A stretch of DNA of 64,000 nt from assembly GCA_903813345.2 (NCBI GenBank), contig CAIIXF020000001.1, forward strand, positions 30,183,915-30,247,914, given 5' to 3'. This document shows positions 37,001 through 44,550 of this stretch, piece by piece (position 1 is the first letter of the stretch; every line of letters starts with the position of its first letter). This stretch comes from Owenia fusiformis (taxonomy: Eukaryota; Annelida; Polychaeta; Sabellida; Oweniidae). Both the position numbers and the translations under genes were made by a program. The notes under the pieces are model-generated. The model was not told where the DNA came from, ran no database searches, and was given only the letters and a program-made list of their open reading frames with translations.

Positions 37001-40000
37001 ACTACCAAAATTTCAAATAATAATATTCATTATTTTGGTTTAAAATGAAAAACATAAGATTTTTGCGAAAAATTCCCACCATTTTTAAACTGGTGGCCAT
37101 CTTGACAAAAAAAATTCTTGCGTAAAACAATTCACCAATATACATCTTTCCGCTAAATATGAAAATAATCTGTCAACTAGTATTCGAGTTATCTTCCGGA
37201 CAGACGGACGGACGGACTGACTGACTGACTGATGGACTGACGGACAGATGGACGGACGGAGGGCTTCACTATATCCCTACAGAACTTCGTTCGTTGGGAT
37301 AATTAGCTGTAAAGAATTTGACGATGTTTCTTAGAGTTTAAATAACTTTTTATTTAAAAATATTCTAAAGTAGAATATTCGATTGAAGCTACACATGGCA
37401 ATCGTCACATCGACAAGTGTGCGGGCTAGCTAGGACTACACACAGTACCTTTAAATTGAAAAGTATCGTTACACACGACATTGATTGTAACACAGGTCTT
37501 GGTGGATTGGAGAAGGATTTGAGCTCTGTGATATCAGATTTTGATAATCCTTGAATTCCATCAATAGCTGGTGCCTTGAACACAAACAATGAGAATAAAT
37601 GGATCATGAGTACTTAAATAGATATATTACCTTTAAATTGAAAAGTATTGTTACACACGACATTGCTTGTAACACAAGTGATGGTGGGCTGGAGAAGGAT
37701 TTGAGCTCTGTGATATCAGATTTTGATAATCCTTGAATTCCATCAATAGCTGGTGCCTTGAACACAAACAACGAGAATAATTGAATCATGAATAATTTAA
37801 AAAAAAGTTTTCACTCGGGATCTAGATGGGGTGTGGGAGGTGACTCCCCCCTAAAAAGTCACAATTTTAACTTGAAATCAAAATAGATGGTTATGGTTTA
37901 TCAATAACGCATTGGATCAGACCCTAGAATTGGACTTATCCTCTGAAATTGGTCGGTATGAACCAAATGATGTTTGATTTTTGAATTTTTCTGGGGGGAG
38001 AGAACCCCCTATTCTGGCACTTGTTTGCTGGGCTCACTTAAATGCAAAATATAAAAAACATAAAAGAGTGTATAGTACAGTTCAATCATTTTTATATTGC
38101 TTTATTCATTCGGAGATATTATACAGTAATGTAATAATATATGCTTTGACTGAATGGAACAAAGCATAAACATAGTGTATGGTTAAAAAATTTAAGAAAT
38201 ATTAAATAGAACAACCCATACAAGTAGAACTATTTGTGCTACTATATCGTAACATAAAATGAGATCATATATCAAATATGGGAAAGCATTATATAATACA
38301 TATGTTTTTAAGATGTTCTCCATTAAGAGTTTAGTTCTAGAGTTTAATTCTACAAAACATTACGAATGTTTTATTCAAACATGACCGTGCTCTATTCGAA
38401 TTTCTCAACCAATCAGAATGCAGCATAGCCAATATAGAACGTTCTCTAATTCTCCATAGATGCACGACCATGCTCTATTCAATCTGCAATTTGCATTGTT
38501 TTGAGTGACGTCACATCTCAGCTGCACATCTGGGGCTCTGTCCGGGGATAGCTTGACAGCATGCGTATTCTTCCTTCATGCCCGTTTCACAGACACGGCT
38601 TTTACTAATTTTTATGTTTGAATCGGAATAAATAATGATAGGCCATTCAATATGGTGAAATTCAGCACGAGTTGGACAGAATGTTAGTACAAATGCACTC
38701 ACCTTCGGTTCGTGCTTTGTACAACATTCTGTCCAACTCGTGCTGAATTTCACCATATTGAATGGCCTATCATTATTTATTCCTTAAATTGATTCCGCAC
38801 CACACATCTTTTACTTACAGAGGGTATACAAATAATATTCAGGTATTTTCTACATATTCACATAAATCACATAAAGTTTGTTATTGTCTTTGATATGAGG
38901 TTTTAAAACATCTGAATATAATAGTCACTTACCCAATAGTTTGCATTCCAATCTTCCATTAGTTTTGCAATGTCCTCCTTTGTAATCTGTGATGTTGGAT
39001 TTTCAGAAAGATGGTGCTCCTGAACCTTTAGAGAATAAAAGACAGATATATTTTATTTAAAAAGGCCATATATGGAAAGTTTGTAAGGGTATTATGGTAA
39101 TGGGGTGATAGTAACATTATAAACCAATAGCTCGCCCATGTGAGCTTATTATAGAAATAAGGGCTCCCCAAGAGGGGGTAGTGGGGTCGCTTTTGTCACT
39201 TTTAAGATTTCAAAATTCTCACTTCATCACATTTAAAATTTACTTGTCACATTTTGTCAGATTCGTTCCTTTTTAGTCAGTCAAAGTATTTAATGCACTA
39301 AAAAGTCTGTTATGTTCCATTGTTTGATTGCTGGTTAGAATAAGTCATCTTAACGAGCATCAATTTACATTCAGAACGAATTATCTATTTTTGTCACTCT
39401 CAAAACACTTGTCAGTCCGATAAATGTGCAAAATTGTCACTTGCAAGGATTGATTTGTCACATTTGTTCATTTTTAAGTACCCCAAAGTCCCATTTAGTC
39501 CCATTTTTAGAGGCCAGGTCGCCTTATCACTTACCCCTTGGAGAGCCCCGAAATACAGGAGCACAGAGTGATAGATATCGCAATATAGGAATCAAACAGA
39601 AAACATAACAATGATAAACAAATAAAGGAATTAATATGTCATCACAATTACAAGGCATTAACACGCAAAATGTTACAGGCACCGAATGCTGAACACTAAT
39701 CGAACACCATACACAAAAAATTTGCAATCTATAACAATATGTCACCATTTCTGGTGATGACATCATAAACTTGTAAGACTCAGTTAATATTACAGAAAAT
39801 TGTAAACTTACTTGCTTGTTCATTTCATCACCCTTAGCCCACATAATACCCAATCTGGTAGCACAATCTATACATACCTCTAGAGTGTCTATATTGACAT
39901 TTGCCACAATGTATTTATTGTCAGCTTCCATTGTTTGTAACAACCTCCCAAACTGAATCTGCTCAGCAAAATTCATGTCAGCAGATCTATAATGAAAGTG

Positions 40001-43000
40001 ATATTGTTAACATTTGATATGTACATTTATATCAATTTGCACAATAAAGGAAGAGTTCACTGGTGATTTAGACAATAGAATATGGTTCAGATGAATAGGA
40101 TTGCATTCATGGCATTTGTCTGAAAATTGTTGCCAGAAGGTAGGACACATGTTAGAAGGATGGACATATGAAAGGACAGATGGTCGGAGCATTTTCATAA
40201 GCTCAACATTTGACCCAAAAAGATGGATCAAGTTCAGAAAAACATGTTCCTTTGACATTTCCTGTTCATATGATTATCACGGGTTATCTGATCATTTTGA
40301 TTTACACTTTCACTTCAGGGGGTTCCAACAAACCAACTCCCTATGGCCAAAAATTCTTTTAAAAATCATGCGGTTTTTCACCATTCTCAGTACATTTCAA
40401 GTGATTTGGGTCATTTTGGGTCAAAGATGTCAAAAGTGAACCCCGCTAGAATTTTTTAAGAAGAGAAGCCTCTTGGCAAATCCTGGCTATGGGTCTGCTC
40501 TGAATTACACATACCCTTCTTCATATTTTTCCTTTATCCTATTATTTTCCTTCTGCTGTTCTTTGAAGAGGTCCAGTAGTTCTGTCATCACTTTTCTTGT
40601 GATCTCCTCATGCTCTTTGGCATTGTCGTTAGAGTACAGAAGTAGCAATATGAAAGGGGCACCAGGGTCCTTAAATGAAAATGTGTAATTTTGATATTTG
40701 TCTAATTTGGAATTTATGTAAGTATATATTCCTATCAATTAGTCAGATTTGCTTGCAGAATCTTCAAATCAAAATATTATATTGCCACAAACCTGATGAT
40801 GGGAGGCAGTTTCAATATTCTGCATGATCCTATATGCATGCTAACTTATATTTTTAATCAATGAATATACTTACTATTGCCCAGACACTTTCCAGCTTAG
40901 AGAGAATATGGAGTTGATAGTTTAAAGCATTGCTCATCATGTCTTGTACTATTACATACACTGCATTTTCACTGATCACGGAAGGGTAGAATGACTGCAA
41001 ACAGATTGAATATATGACATCATCTTATATATTATATTGAGATAAAATGATTCCATATTTGTGAGTTGTTTGATATACATGACTTTATGGACTTATAACA
41101 TGTTATATAAAAGTAACATGTTATAATCATGAAAACTATTCCTAAATGGATTATTGAATTATACATGTAACTTATATTTTGATAGATAAAAATTCAGACA
41201 TTACCTTGATCATCTGGCATTCAAAGATATTCAGTGCCAGTTCTTCTCCTTCTTCAGTAGCCGCCACCTTGAAGTTCTTTGTGTGCAAAAGTATATTTGA
41301 TTCTTCGATCTTGGTGAATTTTTGGGATTCCAAGAAATGTGTAATGTTGAAATGCGCTCTTTCTTCCCCAAGTATAACTAATTTCCATGTATTTCTACAG
41401 TACTTTAAAATAGCTTCTTTTTCTGGAAATATAAATATAAAAATCAGAGGATGAAAACTATGCAAAAATACCAATACCATGCATAATGATATTATTGCCC
41501 ATGTAGCTATAATTGAAATTGTACAATAACCTATGGATCAAATTAATTTAATACAAGAGATTTAGATTCAGCCTGAGTAAAACCATGGACACATTGTAAA
41601 ACATTAACAGAGTTTACCTGATTTTCTTGTCTCCTTTTCATTGTCATTGTTGACCTTGGACAATAGAGTAGTGTCTAAATGTTGATCTCTAGTACATGAT
41701 ACTCTGACCAGGTCAGGACAGTTCTTCTGCAGGTGGCAAATAGAGAGTGTCGTCAATTTCACACATCCCTCCAAATTGATCTGAAAAAAATCATATGGAT
41801 TTCTAGAATATGTGTTAGCATATTTAGATTATATTATGTATCTATTCTCGAATACAAGAAACTCATAAAAATATGAGTATGATTAAGTAAGTAATAGTCT
41901 ATTATAGCTATAACTTTCCTTTAATTTTAGGTTCACAATTTTAAACCAAAGACTGCATGTAAAGCTTGTAAAATACAAAACAAAAACAGCAAACACCATG
42001 TACATGAACATACCTCTTTCAATTTAGTGAATTTTTCTGATAGTTTCTGGATTCCATAGTTGGTGATATGAGCACAGCCCATTAAGGAAATGTTGTGAAC
42101 TGTTTCATGCAATCTCCCCTTGGCAGATGCAAGGACACATAAGGCATAGTCAGTTAGCTGCTCTATCCCTGAGAAGTCCAGGGTAGCAATGTGCCTGTCT
42201 GTGTCATCTTCAATCTCAGAAATAAACTTCTGTAAAAATGTTAGTACATTATATTAATCTATAAGTAATGTATTTACAATATAAAATATTAGGAATATGA
42301 CAATATATAGCCAAGTAGTCCTCCATAAAATCATTTCTATTTTCCTGATTTGTTGTTGAAAAAATGAAATGGGGTATGTGAGTGTAATCATAAAGGTACA
42401 TATACATTATAACTATGCAAGACTACAATTGAGTTATAAGGTGACAATTTTATGCACATTCTGTCACTCTACTATACCTTGCATTTGGTGTTCATAAGCA
42501 ACCCATTTGGCTTATTAGTAATGATTATGTTATTTGTTTTTATTTGTCTGTTCCTTATGCTTAGTTTATCTGATGACGTTAGATGTTAATAAGGTACTTT
42601 CAAAAATATACTAAACAATACAATTGGACAAACAGAGTATCTTATGCATTTCTAGGAGTTTGGTATACATGTAGTAGAGTGACTGTGCTCCCAGTTAATT
42701 TCGCGGCTATTAAATTTCACGAGTTTCACTAATATAAGTACACCTACTACTATGTTTATATTGGTCAACAACACGCTACACCTTAACCTCTATTGCATTA
42801 TCATTTTTTGGTTTATTTGATCTACTAAGCCACTGTAACAGACATATTGGTTACAAACATTTTGCAAAACATGAAATGCAATGGAGTCCTAGGTAAGAAA
42901 AATTTTTCACAAATCCTTGGGGATTTGATTGAAAATTTCACAAAGATTAATTTTCGCGATTTTACCACAATCGCAAAAAGCGTGGAACTAAATAATGTTG

Positions 43001-43233
43001 TACGTGAAAAATACCAGGAATACAGTATATGAATAGAAGGTGGTTAAAAGATGAACATTGAACCTGGTATATAAATGAAATTGAATGTTATTATAATCCC
43101 TATTCTAAATAGTTTAACTTACAGAGAATGTATGAACGGGATATACATTTTGTACATCAAGGCCCTCAAAGAGACTGCCCCAATCAAGAGTCTCTCCTTG
43201 TGGATCATTTGTGTCTGCAACGCCCTCCATCAT
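16461..43233 (-). CDS. Double-Roco protein with dynein-type stalk head (37 exons, 3' incomplete)
   Basis: I read this gene exon by exon on the minus strand; every junction below keeps the frame and has GT/AG sites. Exons, 5' to 3': 43123-43233, 42014-42229, 41618-41780, 41205-41422, 40875-40994, 40515-40669, 39812-39986, 38933-39025, 37631-37756 or 37449-37574, 36290-36364, 35962-36033, 35564-35722, 34998-35234, 34330-34509, 33930-33989, 32923-33040, 32299-32420, 31487-31577, 30783-30901, 28745-28912, 27706-27913, 26806-26987, 26452-26602, 25873-26072, 25455-25570, 23512-23701, 23051-23197, 22453-22567, 21701-21814, 21290-21442, 20875-21102, 20316-20509, 19320-19556, 18951-19082, 17542-17790, 16887-17274, 16461-16626. 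The total is about 1,982 codons. The start is an ATG pair at 43228-43233 just after an in-frame TGA. Domain order: LRR, degenerate ROC, dynein-like microtubule-binding head, COR with zinc ribbon, cysteine-rich module, unknown region, LRR, ROC with P-loop. Roco proteins are GTP-regulated scaffolds; a cytoskeletal role is inferred from the stalk head. Confidence 0.88.
17899..18186. mobile_element. Small TA-target MITE in Roco intron 34
   Basis: Ends TACCACTCTAAGTCCAATTA and TAATTGAACTTAGAGTGGCA are inverted repeats with few mismatches and are flanked by TA on both sides. No coding content. It is consistent with a Tc1/mariner-type non-autonomous element. Confidence 0.7.
18195..18338. mobile_element. 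Palindromic foldback element
   Basis: TTATATAATGGTTCATTCTG at the left pairs with the GAAAGAACCATTATGTAA end at the right, and the arms continue to a centre with TTCGCTACGC. The arms are imperfect. It lies directly after the preceding MITE. Confidence 0.6.
19320..25570 (-). CDS. Roco gene exons 25-33: uncharacterised middle region
   Basis: Residues about 1174-1671. Exons 26-28 look beta-rich with short repeats of charged and hydrophobic residues (for example KLVEVKPHNELKVRNNITF and TEIEVAVNGKMFHSC); SH3-like or MIB-like folds are possible but not shown. Exons 30-32 are mixed, and exon 33 is helical and cysteine-containing (DHLCQVYPHLRSCKDHVS). I do not recognise a family. All junctions keep the frame. 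Intron 25 holds a mariner relic, intron 28 a CACTCTTAAA element, and the exon 28 acceptor a tandem array. Confidence 0.7.
19944..20195 (-). other. 83-codon open frame in Roco intron 32, shared with the element at 4813-7228
   Basis: An open frame of 83 codons with protein-like composition (RSMGVIQLQATCTIDLPIY). Exons 32 and 33 join in phase 0-0 without it, so it is not needed in the gene. Bases 19992-20091 are about 94% identical to 5049-5149. Either an exon-like piece was captured by the transposon or both copies come from a larger, unrecognised mobile gene. Confidence 0.45.
21895..22286. mobile_element. CACTCTTAAAAA-ended MITE
   Basis: CACTCTTAAAAAATATTACT at the left and AATTCATTTTTAAGAGTG at the right form terminal inverted repeats. 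The interior consists of many AAGTAATT words in both orientations. It is in intron 28 of the Roco gene. Confidence 0.7.
22567..22710. repeat. 29-base tandem repeat spanning a splice acceptor
   Basis: Five units of CACCTACAGAATAATAATGC-AAGTAAATG. On the gene strand each unit contains ...ATTCTGTAG/GTG, a copy of the acceptor of exon 28 with the first exon bases. Alternative use would add multiples of 29 bases and shift the frame. Confidence 0.85.
23734..24798 (+). mobile_element. Mariner relic with about 200-base TIRs
   Basis: CCAGGTCGTTCAATAAGTTC and its complement form the two ends, flanked by TA (23732-23733 and 24799-24800). TIRs extend about 200 bases to AAGTGCCCC.. and carry X-box 14-mers. 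The middle (24206-24472) encodes what looks like the C-terminal end of a mariner transposase: LDFAVFTRMKDQLRG, the usual DF.LF..LK..LRG after the last catalytic aspartate, and KRLCIKHEGEYF near the end. Most of the transposase is missing. Located in Roco intron 25. Confidence 0.8.
25873..26072 (-). CDS. Roco gene exon 24: second cysteine-rich module
   Basis: Residues about 1107-1173 contain CSYCSRC, then CECG, then LCKHCGICRSCC: eleven cysteines in about 50 residues, plus histidines. The spacing (CxxCxxC ... CxC ... CxxCxxCxxCC) suggests binding of two or more zinc ions. I cannot match it to a named family. It directly follows the COR zinc ribbon, so it may be a structural extension of COR or a separate binding module. 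Confidence 0.7.
26077..26335. repeat. About 130-base tandem duplication in Roco intron 23
   Basis: GTGCATATGAGAAATATTTT starts both copies (26077 and 26208). Both share GTGAGTTGTGTTAAGCCTAT and CAATACAAAAGTGATGTA. The copies differ by small indels. Confidence 0.8.
26452..35234 (-). CDS. Roco gene exons 13-23: COR domain(s) with zinc ribbon
   Basis: Residues about 562-1106. DEHLKLLHKKGQLVYFPE ... ITDIQWFMDCAQRC (exons 13-14) is the COR winged-helix signature (LH.lG.ilyF...vildPqWL). A second, similar unit, GTLLYFSKIEKPAVIFNVSW (exon 18), follows about 160 residues later, so COR-A may be duplicated. HGLPAALVQTLFQDFW ... VLCWRYGILFRIGVVEVMV (exon 21) fits COR-B (lP.glf..l.vr......cWr.Gv.l). Exon 23 ends the domain with CQGEC ... 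ACPKC, a zinc ribbon seen after COR in several animal Roco proteins. The intron after exon 19 holds a LINE. The donor of exon 21 lies in a tandem array. Confidence 0.72.
27330..27730. repeat. 41-base tandem array spanning a splice donor
   Basis: Nine units of CTTACAAGCATGAATGTGAT-ATGTCAATATGACCTCAAATA. On the gene strand each unit ends CATTCATGCTT/GTAAGT, the same as the real end of exon 21 (27706), and the last exon bases are themselves the parent unit. Seven units keep GTAAGT and one has GTATGT. The downstream phase (exon 22 needs phase 1) supports the most upstream site as the main donor. Confidence 0.88.
28257..28486. mobile_element. Harbinger-type MITE (TTA target)
   Basis: TGCCTAGGTCACATTTGCTC and its complement at the right end are inverted repeats, flanked by TTA on both sides (28254-28256, 28487-28489). 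A TWA target and these ends match the larger element at 57570-58470. No coding content. Confidence 0.75.
29005..30225 (-). mobile_element. 5'-truncated LINE (L1/Tx1-like ORF2 3' end)
   Basis: A minus-strand insertion with a 3' poly(A) (poly-T at 29005-29020) is flanked by 13-base direct repeats AGTGACTGGAGAT (28992-29004, 30226-30238). The open frame, read from 30225 down to its stop near 29090, spans about 378 codons. It matches the region after the reverse transcriptase in L1/Tx1 elements: FIWSKG, GGLKMIDM, and a terminal CENC.....H.FYEC zinc knuckle. The palm domain and endonuclease are missing. The frame is still open and the flanking repeats are perfect, so the insertion looks young. It lies in Roco intron 19. 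Confidence 0.85.
30525..30585. repeat. Short hairpin
   Basis: GAACGATTTGAAGTGAAATA and TATTGCACTTCAAATCATTC pair around an ATTCTG-type centre. Possibly a small foldback remnant; nothing suggests an RNA gene. Confidence 0.5.
31369..31471. mobile_element. Short MITE, CAGGCC ends, 5-bp TSD CTGTT
   Basis: CAGGCCTGTAGCCAGG at the left and GGATATGGGCCTG at the right, with CTGTT duplicated at 31364-31368 and 31472-31476. It sits 15 bases from the donor side of exon 18. The family resembles the larger 4813-7228 element in ends and target length. Confidence 0.75.
33440..33646. mobile_element. MITE of the GTAGCCAG family with poly-G/poly-C tracts
   Basis: CAGGCACGAAGCCAG at the left and GGCTATGGGCCTT at the right; flanks GAGGT and GAAGT look like an imperfect 5-base target duplication. 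It shares AATGGTGAAAAACTGCATGA-type sequence with 31369-31471 and 40310-40497. Tracts of G and C flank the GGTTC...GAACC pairing. Confidence 0.65.
35564..37756 (-). CDS. Roco gene exons 9-12: dynein-type microtubule-binding head
   Basis: Residues about 418-545 run collinear with the stalk head of dynein heavy chains. LSKSDITELKSF.(S/N)PP..V..(A/S)M matches the end of coiled coil 1 (typically L.k.Di.EvKs...PP..V...m.av). LKPEWREIKKMLSN..FI matches the W..AK..L....F segment. MVNYEYMESLTEKIVRKLK matches L..(F/Y)D...I.....KI. Next, LRMKSQVASVCFQWASAIYQW matches the S.A...(L/M)..W..A...Y helix leading to coiled coil 2. The whole head is present, but the long coiled coil is not. In dyneins this module binds microtubules. 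Outside dyneins it is unusual, so binding is an inference. Confidence 0.72.
35847..35873. repeat. (TAC)n microsatellite
   Basis: Eight or so TAC/CTA triplets in Roco intron 11. Simple repeat with no further signal. Confidence 0.8.
36553..37300 (-). mobile_element. ATCCCAACGAAC-ended repeat with (GACG)n tract
   Basis: ATCCCAACGAAC at the left and CGTTCGTTGGGAT at the right are inverted repeats. A GGACGGACGGAC / GACTGACTGACT tract lies at 37200-37260. The inside has CCATTTTGAATTTT-type words. It is the same family as 60088-61467, in the opposite orientation, inserted in Roco intron 9. Confidence 0.65.
37449..37574 (-). CDS. Alternative copy of stalk-head exon 9 (9b)
   Basis: A second 126-base exon with AG acceptor and GTACTG donor, phase 0-0. 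It encodes the same 42 residues as 37631-37756 except around the PP motif: SNPPRPVLQS here against SSPPSLVLQA in the other copy. The duplication extends into both flanking intron sides (for example the upstream GTTTGTGTTCAAG). Being in the same phase with intact splice sites, the two can be mutually exclusive or both included. Confidence 0.8.
38625..38783. repeat. 69-base inverted repeat
   Basis: 38625-38693 pairs almost perfectly with 38716-38783 across a 22-base loop (GGCCATTCAATATGGTGAAA and its complement are internal parts). It lies in Roco intron 8, close upstream of exon 9a in gene orientation. Probably a foldback element. Confidence 0.85.
38933..39986 (-). CDS. Roco gene exons 7-8: linker before the stalk head
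   Basis: Residues about 328-417, helical in character (MNFAEQIQFGRLLQTMEA, then TKEDIAKLMEDWNANYW). They lie between the degenerate ROC and the dynein-like segment, where the end of coiled coil 1 would be in a dynein. No heptad pattern is obvious to me. Exon 7 enters in phase 2 and both exons end in phase 0. Confidence 0.65.
40310..40497. mobile_element. MITE of the GTAGCCAG family, third copy
   Basis: Shares AAAATCATGCGGTTTTTCAC-type core and a GGCTATGGGTCTG end with the copies at 31369 and 33440. The left end is less clear and no target duplication is visible. It lies between Roco exons 6 and 7. Confidence 0.55.
40515..41422 (-). CDS. Roco gene exons 4-6: degenerate ROC (pseudo-GTPase)
   Basis: Residues about 164-327 follow the ROC order. 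A first strand, WKLVILG, stands where the P-loop belongs but continues EERAHFNI instead of GxxxxGK(S/T). LNIFECQMIK stands in the WDFGGQ position (G3). SENAVYVIVQDM matches the strand after G3. FILLLLYSNDNAKE stands where the THxD/NKxD motif (G4) is expected. The fold appears kept while nucleotide-binding residues are gone. Exon boundaries (phase 1-0, 0-0, 0-2) keep the frame, so this is not a decayed gene but a domain evolved away from GTP binding. That it is inactive is inferred. Confidence 0.7.
41618..43233 (-). CDS. Roco gene exons 1-3: N-terminus and AMN1-like LRRs
   Basis: Residues 1-37 (exon 1) are acidic, beginning MMEGVADTNDPQG. Residues 38-163 (exons 2-3) show cysteine-type leucine-rich repeats such as LMGCAHITNYGIQKLSEK and INLEGCVKLTTLSICHLQKN, followed by NCPDLVRVSC. 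This style (GC.xIT..G...L) is that of AMN1/F-box LRRs rather than the LRRs found later in the same protein. LRRs commonly precede ROC in Roco proteins. Exon 1 ends in a consensus GTAAGT donor. Confidence 0.8.
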
Positions 43234-44550
43234 TCATGTGTCATCATGGAAGGTAACTTGTCATGGAACCTTCTTCATGTCAGAGAAGATATTGCATCCC
43301 TAGGAGAAGTGAAAGTATAATTATGATACATGTACTATATACTGTTTATCCCATATAATCATGTCATGGGCGTACTCCAGTAAAATCTGTATATTCGTAC
43401 ACCTGACTAATCCTACATCTTCCAATCTGAACACTTTTTTCAGTCCCATTTTTTCATCCCTACTGACTCCCATGTTAAAAAAACTTGAAATGTTTACACC
43501 TCCTAATTCGAACAGTGAACACTCATATTCGGAAATGAATTCTTGCGATATCAAAACTTTTGAAACTAACTAACTTCTGAGACTAACATAAATTATATGT
43601 TAGTCTCAGGTTTTATGAATCCCTTGGTTTGGTTTTCTGTTTGATTATTATTATCATGGGCTCTAGTTGAAAGCCCATGTTATTATATTCTGCCATGATC
43701 ATAAGTCAAGATAAAACAAAACTGAGACTAGCCAGGTATGCTGGTATGTATTTATTCTCATGATATTTCACAAATGTAATTACTAAACACTAAGCTGTTA
43801 AAATAATATACATCATGATATATCATCAGCTGAATCTTGTTCTTGGACGCTAATATCTTTCTCATCCATCCATGTTTTCTCAACATTTGCAGCAAACATT
43901 TTCTTGAGCCCATGTGCAAATGTGCATTTACGAATCATTATTCTCCTTAAAACATTCCAAACTGGACCGAACAATTTTTCTGAACTGAACAAACCATCAA
44001 CCATGCAATGACAGTATTCTCTTGATATTCTAACTTAGGAATGGCCTATATCTTGACACTGTGCCTCCAGATCTAAGTACTAAGTCAGATTCTGATCTAT
44101 GAACTACTGATCTGACTCACACAGAACTAAGTTACATCCTTCATAGAGTATTTTAGTTACAGATTTACGCTAAAAGTTCTCTATGATCTTACTCGGTCCA
44201 GGGTCACAGGACTGAAAACTCAAAATTTTCTTCAAAAAAAATCAGAAAAAGACATTGAAATCAAGACAAAATGCATGTCAATATGTTAAATAATTCATGA
44301 AAGTATCCAATAATACGTCGAAAACTAACCTGAATGGGTAAGCATGGATCTAATGAGTAGAATCGTGTTATCGTTGTAGAATAATGTTGAAACACGAGCA
44401 CCTGCACCAGACGTTGTCAATAAAAACACACCACTAGATGGCGATGTATTCATATATATTATTGGGGATTGTATACTAAGTCGATCGACCCCATGTGGGT
44501 ATGAGTCTTAAAGACCTAATTCATTCCATCATGTCGACTTACCTAATACC
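43234..44550. other. Upstream region of the Roco gene
   Basis: Sequence 5' of the Roco start codon. It contains a 14-base-pair perfect hairpin CTGAGACTAACATA/TATGTTAGTCTCAG at 43577-43609 and a 63-codon minus-strand frame (43813-44004) that I cannot link to the gene. No TATA box or initiator can be assigned with confidence, and a 5' untranslated exon is likely somewhere here. Confidence 0.35.

Noticed and set aside
43577-43609. Perfect 14-bp hairpin as a microRNA precursor
   Set aside because: It is far too short for a precursor and has a 5-base loop.
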